This document shows, in pieces, positions 33,802-45,839 of a DNA stretch of 64,000 nt. Under the pieces are notes generated by a model. It did not search any database and was not told where the DNA came from. It saw nothing but the letters and a program-made list of their open reading frames with translations. The translations under genes were made by a program, and so were the position numbers. The stretch's first letter is position 1; each line of letters begins with the position of its first letter. The stretch comes from Siphonodentalium dalli (lineage: Eukaryota; Mollusca; Scaphopoda; Gadilida; Siphonodentaliidae). The DNA lies in the NCBI GenBank assembly GCA_032622095.1, contig CP136065.1:37666732-37730731 (forward strand), given 5' to 3'.

Positions 33802-34320
33802 CTAGCAGATAGTGGGTTGGAACCTTTGGATGAATGCAGTTTAATCCAATGTTTTGACCACTGTCTAAAACAAATACAGTTTGACATTTTATTATTAGTA
33901 TTGGTATGAACCCTTTCATAACAGGGTCTGTGTTGGTGTAGTATTAAAGGGACCCTCTCATATATATACGAGAATGAACTGATTTTGAAGGTCAAGGAAA
34001 TTATGTTAGGTCAATGTATTCTCTTATATATGTGAGGCTACCTTATATATGTGAACATGCATTGGCACAGGGTTTTCTCAAAATTTCATGAAGCTCCAGT
34101 CATGGAAAGGGTGAGTCGGGTGACCCATATATTTCAGTTTTATTTGCTAAGTCCTGATTTATATGTTTATGTTTACTCACAACAGTGGGACACATATCTT
34201 GTTCCTAATTGAACATGGGGTGGAGTGTTATTTCCATATAGTAGTATAGTATAATGATATTAAATAGTGAGCGATAAACAAAACACTCAACACTCAAGTA
34301 TTTTTTATCGGATCATGTTC
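33802..34320. repeat. Sequence with the ATGCATTCTCTTATATATG hairpin family
   Basis: At about 34011-34065 TCAATGTATTCTCTTATATA is loosely inverted across a short loop, followed by GGCACAGGGTTTTCTCA and GAAGCTCCAGTCATGGAAAG. The same arrangement appears at 51978, 52292 and 55520. The rest is unassigned. Confidence 0.55.
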
Positions 34321-35930
34321 AAATTTAATTGCGCGTTTATGATGACACACCCCTCACCTGTATAGTTTTTGGTATCGATCGGTTGTTAGTTTAGAAATGA
34401 TTAACACTTTCCATCCATACCTGGTCATGTTCTATCCGATGCCATAACTCATGTATTATTTTACCCATTGTGTTCATATATGCTGGTTTATGATGATACA
34501 TGGCTCACCTGTATAGTTTTTGGTGTTGATTAGTTGATCAGTTTAGAAAATAACTAACACTGCACACAAATGCTATCTGATGCATCTAAGTCAAACAATT
34601 TTCTTCTGATCTGCCTGATATTTCATACCTACGTCTTTCTTAGCACGTTCTTTATCTGTATGGATTGGATTTTGGTAATGTTTAGTTAACCCTTTCCACT
34701 CTTGTTTTTAAATAGAATTCATCCAAGCCTGACGATGACTCTAACATTTTTCATCTGATAGACACCAAATTTGGTATATGAATTTCTGACAACTAAATAC
34801 AGATCAAGTTCAAATATCGGTTTGATCCAATATATTTCAACAGAGTTATGGCCCTTAATAATTCATACCTGTTTGCCATGCACTGTGAAATTTGAAGAGA
34901 ACATGACACAACAGGCCTGTGGTTTGGAGTGAGACAATATATAGCTATGGACAACCATAGTACTTTGTAACTACTGATGACTGCAGACTTTTTTATCGTC
35001 TATCACACTATAATTGAAAGCCCTTTATTCCAGTTCTGTTTTCTGTGTTGAAACAGGTACGTACATTAATTGTTTACAAAGACACTGTTGTCATATCTTA
35101 GAAAAGAGTTATTCCACACATTCCTTACTTCCATCATATGATGTCATCGAAAATGATTAACCCTCTACACACATCATATGGTCTTCTCATGTTTTTTATT
35201 TGACCATTCTCCATTTTTTGATTAAAATCCAGTTGATAGACACATATCATCTGATAGACCGATATTAAATTATCGCCTTCACTTTGAGCCAGGTTCAGTC
35301 AGTGTTTCAATACATGACCAATTGAATATTCATCATTAGAGGAAATGTCTTATTTTGAAATTCCCTTAAATGCATTTGGGTTGCAGAATAATATTAACAG
35401 TGCTGGGATTCTTGAGACTGACTACTCTGTGTTTATCAGTTCATTAGTTTGGGTAAGACTAACCCCTTACTATCCAATTTGATAACTCAAATATTTCCAT
35501 TGATTATGTTTATAGTTATGGCACGGTTTATGATAACACACCCCCTGACCTGCATAGTGATGGTCATTTGGTTTATTTGCTTAAATATATTAACTTCCTT
35601 CATCAATCCTGATGACACAATGTGATAGCTAAATATTTTGTACATGACCACTCTATAAATAATCACATCTGTGATAATCATGACACATTCTTCACCTGTA
35701 TAGAATTTTGTATCGGATCGAATGGTTTTGAAAATATTAACCATAACTTTAATTATATTTAAACTGTTTACAAACATTGTATCTTTCCAATGATCAGCTT
35801 AGAAGAAAACTAACCTTTATAGCCAATCATTAGCAATCATATTTTATATCCAGGTCTATACATTCCTCACTTGTATAGTTGTTCAGGTATTGATTGTTTT
35901 TTTAGTTGTGGAATATTAATAGGTTGTTAT
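34321..35930. repeat. Decayed tandem repeat of about 150-170 bp
   Basis: The phrase TTATGATGACACACCCCTCA / CCTGTATAGTTTTTGGT returns in variants at about 34337, 34489, 35528, 35675 and 35850, in each case followed by a line similar to TTAGAAATGATTAACACTT. Copies are strongly diverged, and 34650-35450 is barely recognisable. Confidence 0.5.
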
Positions 35931-36977
35931 GAATTTTTAATATGCAGCCGACACAAAACATAATAAAAAAAAAATAGCAATGATACTACATATATTAATA
36001 AAAAATAACACAATATGTTATGTCTCATGTTCCATTGTAATAAACGGATAACACGAGTTGCTATGGTGTTTATCTACTTAATTTCTTAACTATTTTGTAT
36101 TTAACAGCTATAAACTGTCCCACTTTTAATTGAGTTTAATTAGCTTTATAACTCAAAAAGACATATCTGTGTTGGAGTCACTGATAGGTTGAAATCAAAG
36201 CCACATCTGTGTTAACATTGTGTTAATGTGAGCAAGGTGCCCAATAAGTGTTATTCCACTTGTGAACTTAATAGTAAGGCTTGAATTGTTGAAAGTTTTG
36301 CACTCATGGAAAGGATTGTGTAAGGTTTTATGAAAATAGCTCATAGCTGTCGCCAAGGTATGTGTTAAACATCTGCAGATCGTGATCCGCCTCTCATTCA
36401 CATTAGTTATTGTTGTATGTTTAGAACACTATGTGCTTTTAATATCCGAAAAGGCCAATGTTACTGATACCTTAAGTGTTATCAGTAGTATTGCTATTAA
36501 AATAGCCATATTTGTTAACACTTCTGTAAACAAAAAGAATATTGTATCATAGACAAACTTTGTTCTTAAAATCATCGCGTAAATTGCATGTTATTGCCAT
36601 GTTAGTTATCTGTGTTCTTAAACAAATGCTAAACTATGTAAACAATCAGTAGGCAAACAGTATGAAATAAGCAGTACACTCAACAACAGGCAGACCACAC
36701 TAAGTGACCATTGGTTAGAAAGGACACCAAACTGTTTACAATATACCGGTATAGTGCTTGTTAATCCTCCCCACAAAAGATTCCAGTGCATAATCCCAAT
36801 TCCAAGTTGAGCTGTAGTGTCACTGACGCTTCCACTGTCAATAACACTGTGTAACTGTATAAAATTATTTTGCTGAAACCAACAACTGACAACTTAAGTA
36901 TTAACCATCTAGATATCTAGGATAAAAGTGTGATGAATAGACCTCATGTGTAATGGTTTTGGTATGGATATATGACT
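35931..36977. other. Unassigned intergenic DNA
   Basis: No gene is visible. A fragment of the end module (CAAGTTGAGCTGTAGTGTCA) lies at about 36811-36830. Confidence 0.5.
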
Positions 36978-37600
36978 TTAGCTCATCTTGACAAATTCAA
37001 GCACAAACATTGTCCGCCCATCATAAATTTCCATTAGTACAACAAACAGTTCACATCTCTCATCCGATTGTCACCAAAGTTTATATGGATTTTTCATGCA
37101 TTGCCACAAGATGTGAATTTTGTTGATTTACATGGGTACCAGATGCCATATTGTTGTTACTAATTGCACGACTAAATTCTTTGTCATATCCTACATGTCA
37201 CATTCCTTATCATACCGCCCCTAAACTTCATATGGAACTGTGGGTTGACCATTAGATGGAAGTCTTCAAAGTTTTCCAAATTTAGTTAAACATGTTGGAT
37301 TTCTTAATTGAATCCATTGCCACACTCTGCAGCCAACATTTATCGGAAAAATGTTATCATTTCTAGATGGGAGCTATCAAATTTGAACAATATTTGGTCA
37401 GAAACATGGCTGCTCTTTGAATAAATAAATACTTTGGCATACCCTTCATCCATCATGTTTTATCCAATTGATCCCAAACTTTATATGGCTATTCAGGTAA
37501 ACGTCTGGTATGACTTAAACTTTTCATAATAATTCAACCCATTGTAATGTATGACATTAACCTCTCTCCAAGCTGAGCTACATGGTCATTGACATTTTTG
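36978..37600 (+). mobile_element. Old, diverged relative of the hairpin-headed monomer element
   Basis: It begins TTAGCTCATCTTGACAAATT and ends CCAAGCTGAGCTACATGGTC, mirroring the head and end of the 20150-21803 element. Internal phrases such as GCACGACTAAATTCTTTG and CCTACATGTCACATTCCTTA correspond to the monomer text (GCATGACTAAATCCTTTGG, GGGCTACAGGTCGTACC). It is too diverged for the monomer period to be certain. Confidence 0.5.
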
Positions 37601-37982
37601 TCTGTGGTTTCTAATAGTGTCAATGTTTCAACATGTATATTATCTACAAATAACTGAATGTGTTTATATATTTTTTTGTTTTCAATATTGTTTCAAAGCT
37701 TTGTGTGCTCATTATTGATGTACTAAATATTTATTGTACATGCATATGTGTTCTGTTGATAAGACTATTATTATGATATAATAATTAATAATAAAAGAAT
37801 ACAAATAGTCAAGAATTGCATTTCTTATGAACACTCTCCAATAATGGAATATATCTTAGTTGATGATGTCAGAAAACTAGGGGAAGACAATATTCTGGGT
37901 GAAAATTATCACTGGAAGGTGTCCACCATCTGCACTGATTAATAAATATATTATGTGGGGATACATTATTTTCTAGATCTGA
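37601..37982. other. Unassigned intergenic DNA
   Basis: AT-rich; no feature seen before the target duplication of the hAT-like element. Confidence 0.5.
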
Positions 37983-38476
37983 CTAGGAACTAGTGATGCG
38001 GACCGGACCAGTCTGGTCCGCAGTCCAGGGGTGGACCGCAGTCCAGGGGTGGACCACGGTCCGGACCGGGTGTCGCTGGAACGGACCGGACCGCTTTTTG
38101 CCGTCGGTCTGGTACTCTCCGGTCCGGTCCACTATTTTACTTCAGTTATAATAAACTATCGCGAATATTATTGCGTATTTGCCATCATACAAATTAGCAA
38201 CGATGTATTTACACATTCAAGTGATTAATATCTTGTATTTTGTAGACAAGACAGTCACATTAATCCAATAGTAGTTGTACATAGGTGTATAACTGTAATT
38301 GTCAGGACTATACAATCAGCCATCACAATCTCCAAGACTCCAATATTAATGTAGTAGTCATATTACAGTACACTTTTGTATAATTTTTATCAGTAGAGTT
38401 TATTTCGTTTAAATTTCAATTCAATGAAAATAAGTCTGATACGAATCATGCACACGATCAGTTGAGTGCTATGTTA

Positions 38477-38952
38477 AGGTACCCTCACACCATAGCGTAT
38501 GCTGAAACCTATGAGTTGCGTGTAAAAATATTTGTATACGCACCAAACACAAGCGAAATCAACAATTTTGTCAATTTGTAACCTATTCGACCTATGGGTT
38601 GCGTGTGGGTTGCGAACTGAACTTATGATCCCCCAATATCTGCGATCACCGGCGTGTGAGTTGCGTTCATAACTTATGAGTTGCGTACCTGTTGCGATCG
38701 TGTTGCGTGCGTAGCGTACCTGTTGCGTCTCTGTTGCGTATACCTTGATCGCAGGCATTCGCAGAGAATTATTGAACATGTTCAAAATTTCCGAACTTAC
38801 TCTGCGTGTGTCTGCGATCACCTGCGTGCTTGTTGCTTACTTCAAACCTATAAAACTTATTAGTTCCGTGTGAGTTGCGTTCGGAACTTATGACCACAAT
38901 TTTTTATTCGCAACCATACGCAACTGGTGATCGCTATGGTGTGAGGGTAGCT
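38477..38952. mobile_element. 476-bp MITE, PIF/Harbinger-like, nested in the hAT-like element
   Basis: AGGTACCCTCACACCATAGC at the left is matched, inverted, by the right end CTATGGTGTGAGGGTAGCT (one mismatch in 21). TTA flanks both sides (38474-38476 and 38953-38955), the three-base duplication typical of PIF/Harbinger. The interior is full of GTTGCGT and GAGTTGCG repeats. The 115-codon minus-strand frame at 38474-38821 lies wholly within this repeat-rich interior and is not called as a gene. Confidence 0.75.
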
Positions 38953-39179
38953 TTAGATTGGTTATAACACATTATATGGCCCAAGCTATATATCTGTCCA
39001 ATACACTTTATTAGTGCATGTTCGCATTACTAGAAATACTATTATCGTGCATCGTTCCCAGTGTATCCCACCAGAGACAGACAACGATGCATACAATCGG
39101 CAAACAATGTAAGTTTTGACATATATGGACTCATTGCAATGCACTGAACTCAGTAACTAGTGTGGTCGTGGTACGCAAA

Positions 39180-39975
39180 CAAAGGGGTTGACCCAGAAGA
39201 AATTGGTAAAGAAGCGATCTTGGTGTTCTTCAACGTGGGACAATCTCTGCTACAACATATCCAAAGTCCGCTAAAATCCGCGTTGGGCAAAATTCAGGAT
39301 CCAAGATGGCGTCCAACATGGCCTCCTTTAGTCAAAAGATATTCTGACTGAGATTAATTCGACATAATGAGAACAAATGTTGACATATTTATACAAATGT
39401 AAACATTTTTGCGAAGGTAAAGTATTATGCCACATATCTATAGAAAAAATGGAACCCCTCGCCCCAGATGGCTACCAAAACGGCGGTCTAAACTCAAAAA
39501 ATTGAAGTTTTTGCCTAATATCTTAAATATCAATTCCTGTTGTTTGATAATGGTTCAGACTGGCGACATTGATCAGTCATATTCGTGTTAATTCAGCATT
39601 GGAGCAATGAAAGATACCATAAATGGGGTCCCAGACTCATATACACCCTCAAAAATTTGATTTTACAGAACACGGTATAAAATTCCACAAAAATCGCCAT
39701 TGGGATTCCAGTCATGTATCAACAAGAAATGGACAGAACTGTACAATGTAAGTTGGGCATACCATTATCTATAAATACTCCAATTCAATGAAAGCCAAAT
39801 TGGCGCTTTGTCTTAAAATGACGGTCATATGGAAAATGGCAGATATTTAGAATGGTCGTCAGAGGGTTAGACCCATAAGGAATTGGTAAAGAAGTGGTTT
39901 TGTTGTCATTCGACGCTGGATAATCTCGTGTATAACATATCCAAAATCAGAATTCAAGATGGCGTCCAACATGGT
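39180..39975 (+). repeat. Direct repeat pair inside the hAT-like element
   Basis: The segment at about 39180-39330 (GAAATTGGTAAAGAAGCG..., CAAGATGGCGTCCAACATGG) recurs at about 39866-39975 (GGAATTGGTAAAGAAGTGG, CAAGATGGCGTCCAACATGG). They are about 680 bp apart and share CAAGATGGCGTC cores. Confidence 0.7.
39405..39830 (+). repeat. Long inverted arm, left
   Basis: About 420 bp is found inverted at 42779-43192. Landmarks on this strand are ACTGGCGACATTGATCAG, GGGGTCCCAGACTCATATAC and AGAAATGGACAGAACTGTAC. Identity looks near 85-90 percent by eye. The two arms bracket 2.9 kb, so the interior of the hAT-like element is itself a foldback. Confidence 0.8.
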
Positions 39976-40469
39976 CGCCAATAATAATGAAAATGGCAAA
40001 TATGTAGTTAATCACGAAAACCCATTCGACAAAACGCCAATTCGGCACCAATACACATCATTGATTGAAATCAATGTTTTTTGTGGGTGTGAGTAGCCAA
40101 TCACGATTCAAATTGCTAAGATGGCTACCAAAATGGCCACCGAAAATTGTCGAAATTTAAGTTCTGCTCAGAGGAAAGCCGAAACAACACTTCGGTTGTG
40201 AGCTAACGATGACAGACCTATTAAACATGTTGCCAATAATCTACTACCACAATCAGTTCAGCCCGTAATGTTCCAACTAAGCAGTATATACTACAGGATC
40301 CAACACGATGTCCACTTATTACGAGGGACTATCTGGAAATTAATTAAAAAGAAATTAAATTGCTACGAATCTGGATTATTTGAAAACACAGTGTCAATAT
40401 TTCTACTTATAACGACTATTCGGAACATCAAATATATGGGCATCGGTGGTCTAGTCCGGAAGCATCAGG

Positions 40470-40970
40470 CTATAATGGGTTTTCCAGTGATGGCGAAAGT
40501 GTAAAGGACAGGAGGGAAAAGCGAATAATCTGGGGTTTACTTAATTGGTGGGCAAGTTGGTTATCGGAGCTGGGGAGTTTCAAAGTAAAATTATTTTCTT
40601 CAATATCAAGAGGAAAAATGAAAATTCGCACGTATATATACATTGTATACCCTTCACACTCCATGTGACATTTCCGTGTCATGCGACTGTGGGGTATATA
40701 CATGTGGATAGACGCACCGATATCTTCTACACATTTAGTGAATTTCATCAATGATATGTGGACACAATGTGCGCCACGGCTGGATCTGACCCGTATGTGT
40801 AAAGGTATCAACCATTTAGCTTGATGAACTGGTATTTCAAGGTTGTCATTGGATATAAATGCAACATGAACATGGTGATTAACAACATGTTTGTCTAAGA
40901 AATGTGAACAATGAACATGATATTTTCCGGATGCTAGACAATCAAACTGCCACATAAGGCGTTCATCCAT
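40470..40970 (-). other. Unrecognised open frame, doubtful coding value
   Basis: From the first ATG the frame has 166 codons (it is open upstream to 40997). It is the longest frame after the LINE that is not obviously inside a tandem repeat. The product is His- and Met-rich (for example HFLDKHVVNHHVHVAF), with no signal peptide, membrane segment or motif I recognise. It lies between the inverted arms of a non-autonomous element, and a frame on the opposite strand overlaps it. I would not annotate it as a gene without transcript evidence. Confidence 0.12.
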
Positions 40971-41370
40971 GCTAATCAGAGCACGAAATATGTGCAAATT
41001 AATTACACGAAAACTATTTCATGCGGACGACGTACTCTAGACCTACATCATCCAACGTCATTTCCTATTAACTTTTATTGTTGGTACGGACGGTTTCGAG
41101 GTTTGAAAATCCCGCTTGTCCAAGAAAACCTCCACATACTTACGGAGTCGATGTGTAAACAATGTATGGGGATAGTTTCTTTATACAGATATGTATTTGG
41201 TACACGTATTTTCTAGAGCATAAGAGATCAACATTTACCGGCGAGTTGATATCTGGGAAGAGATCAGAGTAAAACTACTTTCTTACATGTCGAAATGGGG
41301 AATCCACGGGCTACATTTAGTCCCAGCTTGAAACTGGAAAATGATGGCCGAGCCCGAATAGTTAATATTT

Positions 41371-42082
41371 CGTCGCATCAGTGCTATAATGTAACCCACA
41401 TTTTCAACTTTCCGAGAAATTGAAGGTTGAAGTTTTAGACAACATTTCTCCTAATGTTGACAAAGCATGGCGTATTGTTGTATTTATCCCAATGGAAACT
41501 GACATTAGCTGTTCATCGAACCACATATTGTTTTCTGTTTACTCCCTCGTTTTCTTTTAAAAAGAAATAGCTTGTTTGGAGTTATGACATTTTGCGTATG
41601 CCAGCGACGATTCGTTTCCGTGCTGTAATGAATTTGTGCTAATAAATGCAGATTAAGCTAAATATGGTGGCAATCGCATGTGTCTATGAACTAAAGAGTG
41701 CCTATTCTACACTATGACAATTCACCCATGTGCATCACCATACAGAAATGTGTGGAACAATCACAAAATTTAAATCACCAAATGATCACGTGACTAGCAT
41801 GGAGATACTACCATATAGCACACATTTTAGAATTCACAAACACAAAACAGATGTCACGTGGACAACCTGAAGCGTCCGATTGGCTGCTGCTGGACATACG
41901 ACATCATAGCACGAATAATTGTAAAGATCGCTGGAGATACGACATTTGCTTCACTGGTTTGTGCGAATATTTGTCATCCAAATGCAAAGACAGTTTGGCC
42001 CATCGGATTGGATTTTTTCAATGGTATCAAATACTCCGTTCCCGCCATAATGGAGTTACGACATTATAGCACTGATGCGTCG
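41371..42082. mobile_element. 712-bp TIR element, copy A
   Basis: It starts CGTCGCATCAGTGCTATAAT and ends with the inverse (ATTATAGCACTGATGCGTCG). It is the same element as 59755-60448, in the same orientation. Internally the motif ACGACNNNATAGCAC recurs (around 41805, 41899 and 42059), so the TIR motif is also dispersed inside. No convincing 4-bp target duplication is seen for this copy. Overlapping frames of 72 and 90 codons at 41851-42130 are without motifs. Confidence 0.8.
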
Positions 42083-42778
42083 AGATTTTGTCAACCCGCG
42101 GGAAGCCACCAAAAGATTGAAAATGAATAGTTTGTATGTATATGAGCCACATACATGTATATTAGCCAACTATCAACTGCATCCACCACTCACAACTTCA
42201 GTCCATTATATGATAAGCTGGCAGAGTCTACCATTTTCGTTTTGGAAGCCATATTAGATAAAAGTTATTGTTTATTTTTGTCTATTTGAGATGGAATGTT
42301 CACAAATAAAAGAAACGATCAATTATTTTGTAGACAAGATCTGCTCATCCCTCAATATCAAATGTGACCAAAACCCCAAAGTCGATTTTGGTTAAATTTC
42401 ATACCACATTCGTTATAACTTATTAGTGAAGGCCCGGAGTAAACTATTATCTAATCGATTAGACATGTCATTGCTGTAATGATCAGTTGACACAATCATT
42501 GGAAGAATATACCCATTGTTTCCCAGTTCAGACAGCAACAAGTGATAAACAGAAGTGATAGAAAACAGTATTTTTCACGTCGGGTGGCCATTTTGGCAGC
42601 ATTTTTGGTACTGATTTTAAGTCTTTACATAGAGCTAGCATAATGGCATCATAAAGAGGTATACATTCGTATTTATTTTGTCAATTTTATTCATCAGCCA
42701 CTACTTATAATGGATTGAATGACACTGTGACCAATATCCGCCATTTTCCATATTTTGACCGCCATTTTGGCAGCCATT

Positions 42779-43192
42779 TTGAGACAAAGCGCCAATTATG
42801 GTTTCATTGAATTGGAGTTTTTATAGATATTGGTATGCCCAACTTACATTGTACAGTTCTGTCCATTTCTTGTTAATATATGACTGTAATCACAATGGCG
42901 AGTTTTGTGGAATTTTATACCGCGTTCTGTAAAATCGAATTTTTGAGGGTGTAGATGAGTCTGGGACCCCATTTATGGTATCTTTCATTGCTCCAATGCT
43001 GAATTAACATGAATAAGCCTAATCAAAGTCGCCAGTCTGAACCATTATCAAAACAACAGGAATTGATCTTTAAGATATTAGGCAAAAACTTCAAATGTTC
43101 GAGTTTAGGCCGCCATTTTGGCGGCCATCTGGGACGAGAGGTTCCATTTTGGCCCTAAACAGGCGGCACAACATTTTACCTTTGCAAAAAAT
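42779..43192 (-). repeat. Long inverted arm, right
   Basis: Inverse of 39405-39830 (CAACTTACATTGTACAGTTC, GAGTCTGGGACCCCATTTAT, GTCGCCAGTCTGAACC). The outer part contains GGCCGCCATTTTGGCGGCCA. Confidence 0.8.
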
Positions 43193-43268
43193 TTGGACCG
43201 GTCCAGGCATGTGTACTTGATTGGACCACCTTGGGTGATCCGGTCCGGTCCGCATCACTACTAGGAAG

Positions 43269-43970
43269 TATGTCGTGGTATGCCAAGATCCCACAAATTT
43301 GATTGGCATTATATGTGAAACTCTTGCTGACCCATCAGTGAAAACAATTGCATTTGAAAACCCCAGCAAACTGGACTGATGCAGAATATAAAGGAATCTT
43401 ACATTTTAATTTTAATTTTTTATTGGTTACAATTCGTTCTGGCCTTATAAGAAACCGAACTCTCAAATCAAAATCATTTGTAACCCAACAAAAAATGGTA
43501 TATGTCTTAGATTTTGTATGTGAGATATCATTCCAAATATTTTTGTCAGCTTTTAATACTACAAAAAGGGACATAATGGTATTCACATTTATCTACTACT
43601 TTCAATTGACAACTATTTGTGGAGTTCGGAACATATATTTTAATTTATATATGATAAACCAGTTTACTGTCCCAGTGGTGATATTTGATCACAGCCATTT
43701 GGGGATTTTAGGTGAGATGGTCAGCATTCGATCATTCCCATAAAAGTGACCGATGTATTTCGATGTCGCATGTACACATATATATAGCCTATATATAGGT
43801 GACTGATTTTAAGGTAGCTGTGTTAGGTGTATGATATATGCGTTGGCACGCCTACGGCTGCATATTATATGTATTTGTCTCCAAGACATGTCGAGCGTTA
43901 CCCTGTGTACATGCCAGCTACCATATAATTATAACATAACACATAAGGCGCCGATGTATAATGTGTATTT
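43269..43970. other. Unassigned intergenic DNA
   Basis: Frames of 131 codons (plus, 43348-43743) and 83 codons (minus) overlap here. Both are AT-driven and motif-free, and the 131-codon frame has no ATG at its start. No other feature is seen. Confidence 0.45.
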
Positions 43971-43974
43971 TGTT

Positions 43975-44050
43975 TGAATGGGTGGGATTCGAACCCAGGC
44001 ATATAACTTGTACCTCTAACACAGCAACATTAATATGGCCATAATGATAT
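43975..44050 (-). ncRNA. tRNA-derived SINE-like fragment
   Basis: On the minus strand the sequence reads GTGTTAGAGGTACAAGTTAT, then GCCTGGGTTCGAATCCCACC. The latter is an almost ideal B box (GGTTCGAATCC) with a T-arm-like stem. The region where an A box should lie (TATGGCCATATTAATGTTG) is poor. A tRNA-derived SINE head or a decayed tRNA is more likely than a working tRNA gene. Confidence 0.4.
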
Positions 44051-44149
44051 TGTCCTAACTCCCAAGTGCATGTGACGTCGGAATACAGCGGCGAATTGAG
44101 CTTCATATGTTTTGGGTAGCTTTGTGGTGGCCGTGCGGTATTGAAGTCG

Positions 44150-45030
44150 CACTGCAAGCTCGGGGACGTGGCTAGATGATGTCCGTTGGGGAGGGTGTCC
44201 ACCTTGCGAAATTTCAAATGCACCCCCGTGAATCATAAGGTTTTGAATAATTCCACTTGCACCCGTTGTAGTACGGTTATACACATAAGTGCTCAGGCCT
44301 CATAGCCTATGCATATACCCAGTATGAGATATTCATATATCTTAACATGAAAATTGCATAAATCATAACACCCATAGTCGGCCCGGTCTGAGAGAACTAA
44401 ACTAAGCAAGAAAATCGCGAAATCCTAGCATCAATACTGACCTCAAGCGAAATTTCAAACCTCATACTCCCCGGTATTGTCAACTGATGACCATTTCATT
44501 TCAATTTTGACCAAATGTATTAAACTATTGTTTTCATTATACAAATAAGCAGTGTTTTATCTGGACACGAAAATCGCGAAATCTTAGCATCTAGACTAGC
44601 CTCAAGCATTCCTAGTGTTTGGAAATTTTAAACCCGACACCCTACATAGGTTGGAAAAGTTCTGACTAATGACAATTTTTACCAAATGTAGGACAATATT
44701 GTATTCTTAAAATTAATATCAGTTTTTACTGGCCACGAGGGAGGGACCAGGACACAAACTTTCCAACATGGCACCGCCTATAAGGTTGGAAATGTTGATG
44801 CCCATTTCAGTCCAAAATTTGGACAAAAAGAAGGAAAATATGCGAATATTGGTTGAACAACAATAAATTTCACTCAATAAATTGTTTGAAATCAAACTAC
44901 AAGAACATTTTCAACCTATTGTTGATGTGAAATTTCCAACTAATGTTGTGTCAGGTGTGAAATTCTTCTCTGTTGAATATTTTGACAAAGGTTGGGGAGT
45001 GAGACTGCATACAACCTCTCGTGCTTATAG
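44150..45030 (+). repeat. Duplicated block, copy 1
   Basis: GGGGACGTGGCTAGATGATG, GTGTCCACCTTG, AAAATCGCGAAATC(C/T)TAGCATC and TTTCCAACTAATGTTGTGTC recur in the same order and orientation at about 48905-49580. The copies are diverged by substitutions and small gaps. No open frame is conserved between them, so the block is called non-coding. Confidence 0.7.
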
Positions 45031-45835
45031 CGGATTTTACAAAACGCCTCCAGTATATCAGGTCAGACCTAATATACTGGTCTTTTTGGTAATTCGGCTA
45101 TAAACTGGGGACCAGTTGTAGATCCTCTATTTTTACAGAATTATTGCTCATCAATTATGATGCACATCTCCTCTACATAGTGTATATCATATCTATGGCC
45201 CATATGATGACACCATGCAACTATACAACTTTATTAACACATTTAGCCCCCCCCCCCCCTATAGCCGAGGTGGGTAGATTCTGGATATATGTGATCGTCG
45301 TCTGCATGGGCTATGTATAGATGAGGTTGTCATGCATCGGATTAGAACCATAACATGTTCGAAATTTGGGATCGATTTCCAAGCTTGATATGAGTTGAGG
45401 AGCATCCCAAAGTGCTATTCCGATCGACGCATAACCATTTTGATAAAAATGAGAACTTTTTCACGCTCACTGAAACAATCACATTTGAAGCTATGAACAC
45501 TCATGAACTGAGTCTGTGCGTCAATTTCTCTGACATATCTAAGATTGGGATGAAATTTGCGACATACCACATCGCCAATTTGTTGACCCAGAACGGCGCC
45601 TCGTTGACAAATTTGAAATATACCAATATATATTGTTAACATAGAATATCATGAAATTCCGAAACGACTGGTGGAAATTTGCGTCAAAACAAGGACCTTT
45701 TTTATTAATTTCAGTGGACCACCCCTCTCCCTTGCATGTCCAACTGTTTCTGTCTGTATATATACATCATAGCGTATGTAAATGACATTGTATTCATGAA
45801 TTCACTAATTATAAATCATTGAGATGCCTTATTTA
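45031..45835. other. Unassigned sequence
   Basis: A C run lies near 45247-45260. Both strands are open for 75 codons at 45412-45642, but neither product has a recognisable motif. Confidence 0.45.
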
Positions 45836-45839
45836 AAAT

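Larger units (their letters stand above)
37991..43260. mobile_element. 5.27-kb hAT-like element with nested insertions
   Basis: The left end TAGTGATGCGGACCGGACC (37991) is inverted at the right end (GGTCCGGTCCGCATCACTA, ending 43260), with 20 of 21 terminal bases matching. The flanks CTAGGAAC (37983-37990) and CTAGGAAG (43261-43268) are an 8-bp direct duplication with one mismatch. Eight-base target duplications and TAG/CAG-type ends are diagnostic of the hAT superfamily. Multiple GGACC/GGTCC motifs in 37991-38125 resemble the subterminal protein-binding repeats known in hAT elements. No transposase frame with the hAT dimerisation region is present, so the copy is non-autonomous or gutted. 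Confidence 0.82.

Noticed and set aside
38474-38821. 115-codon minus-strand frame
   Set aside because: It coincides with the GTTGCGT-rich interior of a 476-bp MITE bounded by TTA duplications.
43348-43743. 131-codon plus-strand frame as a membrane protein
   Set aside because: There is no ATG at its start, the hydrophobicity follows AT-rich codons (Phe, Ile, Tyr), an overlapping minus frame exists, and there is no motif.
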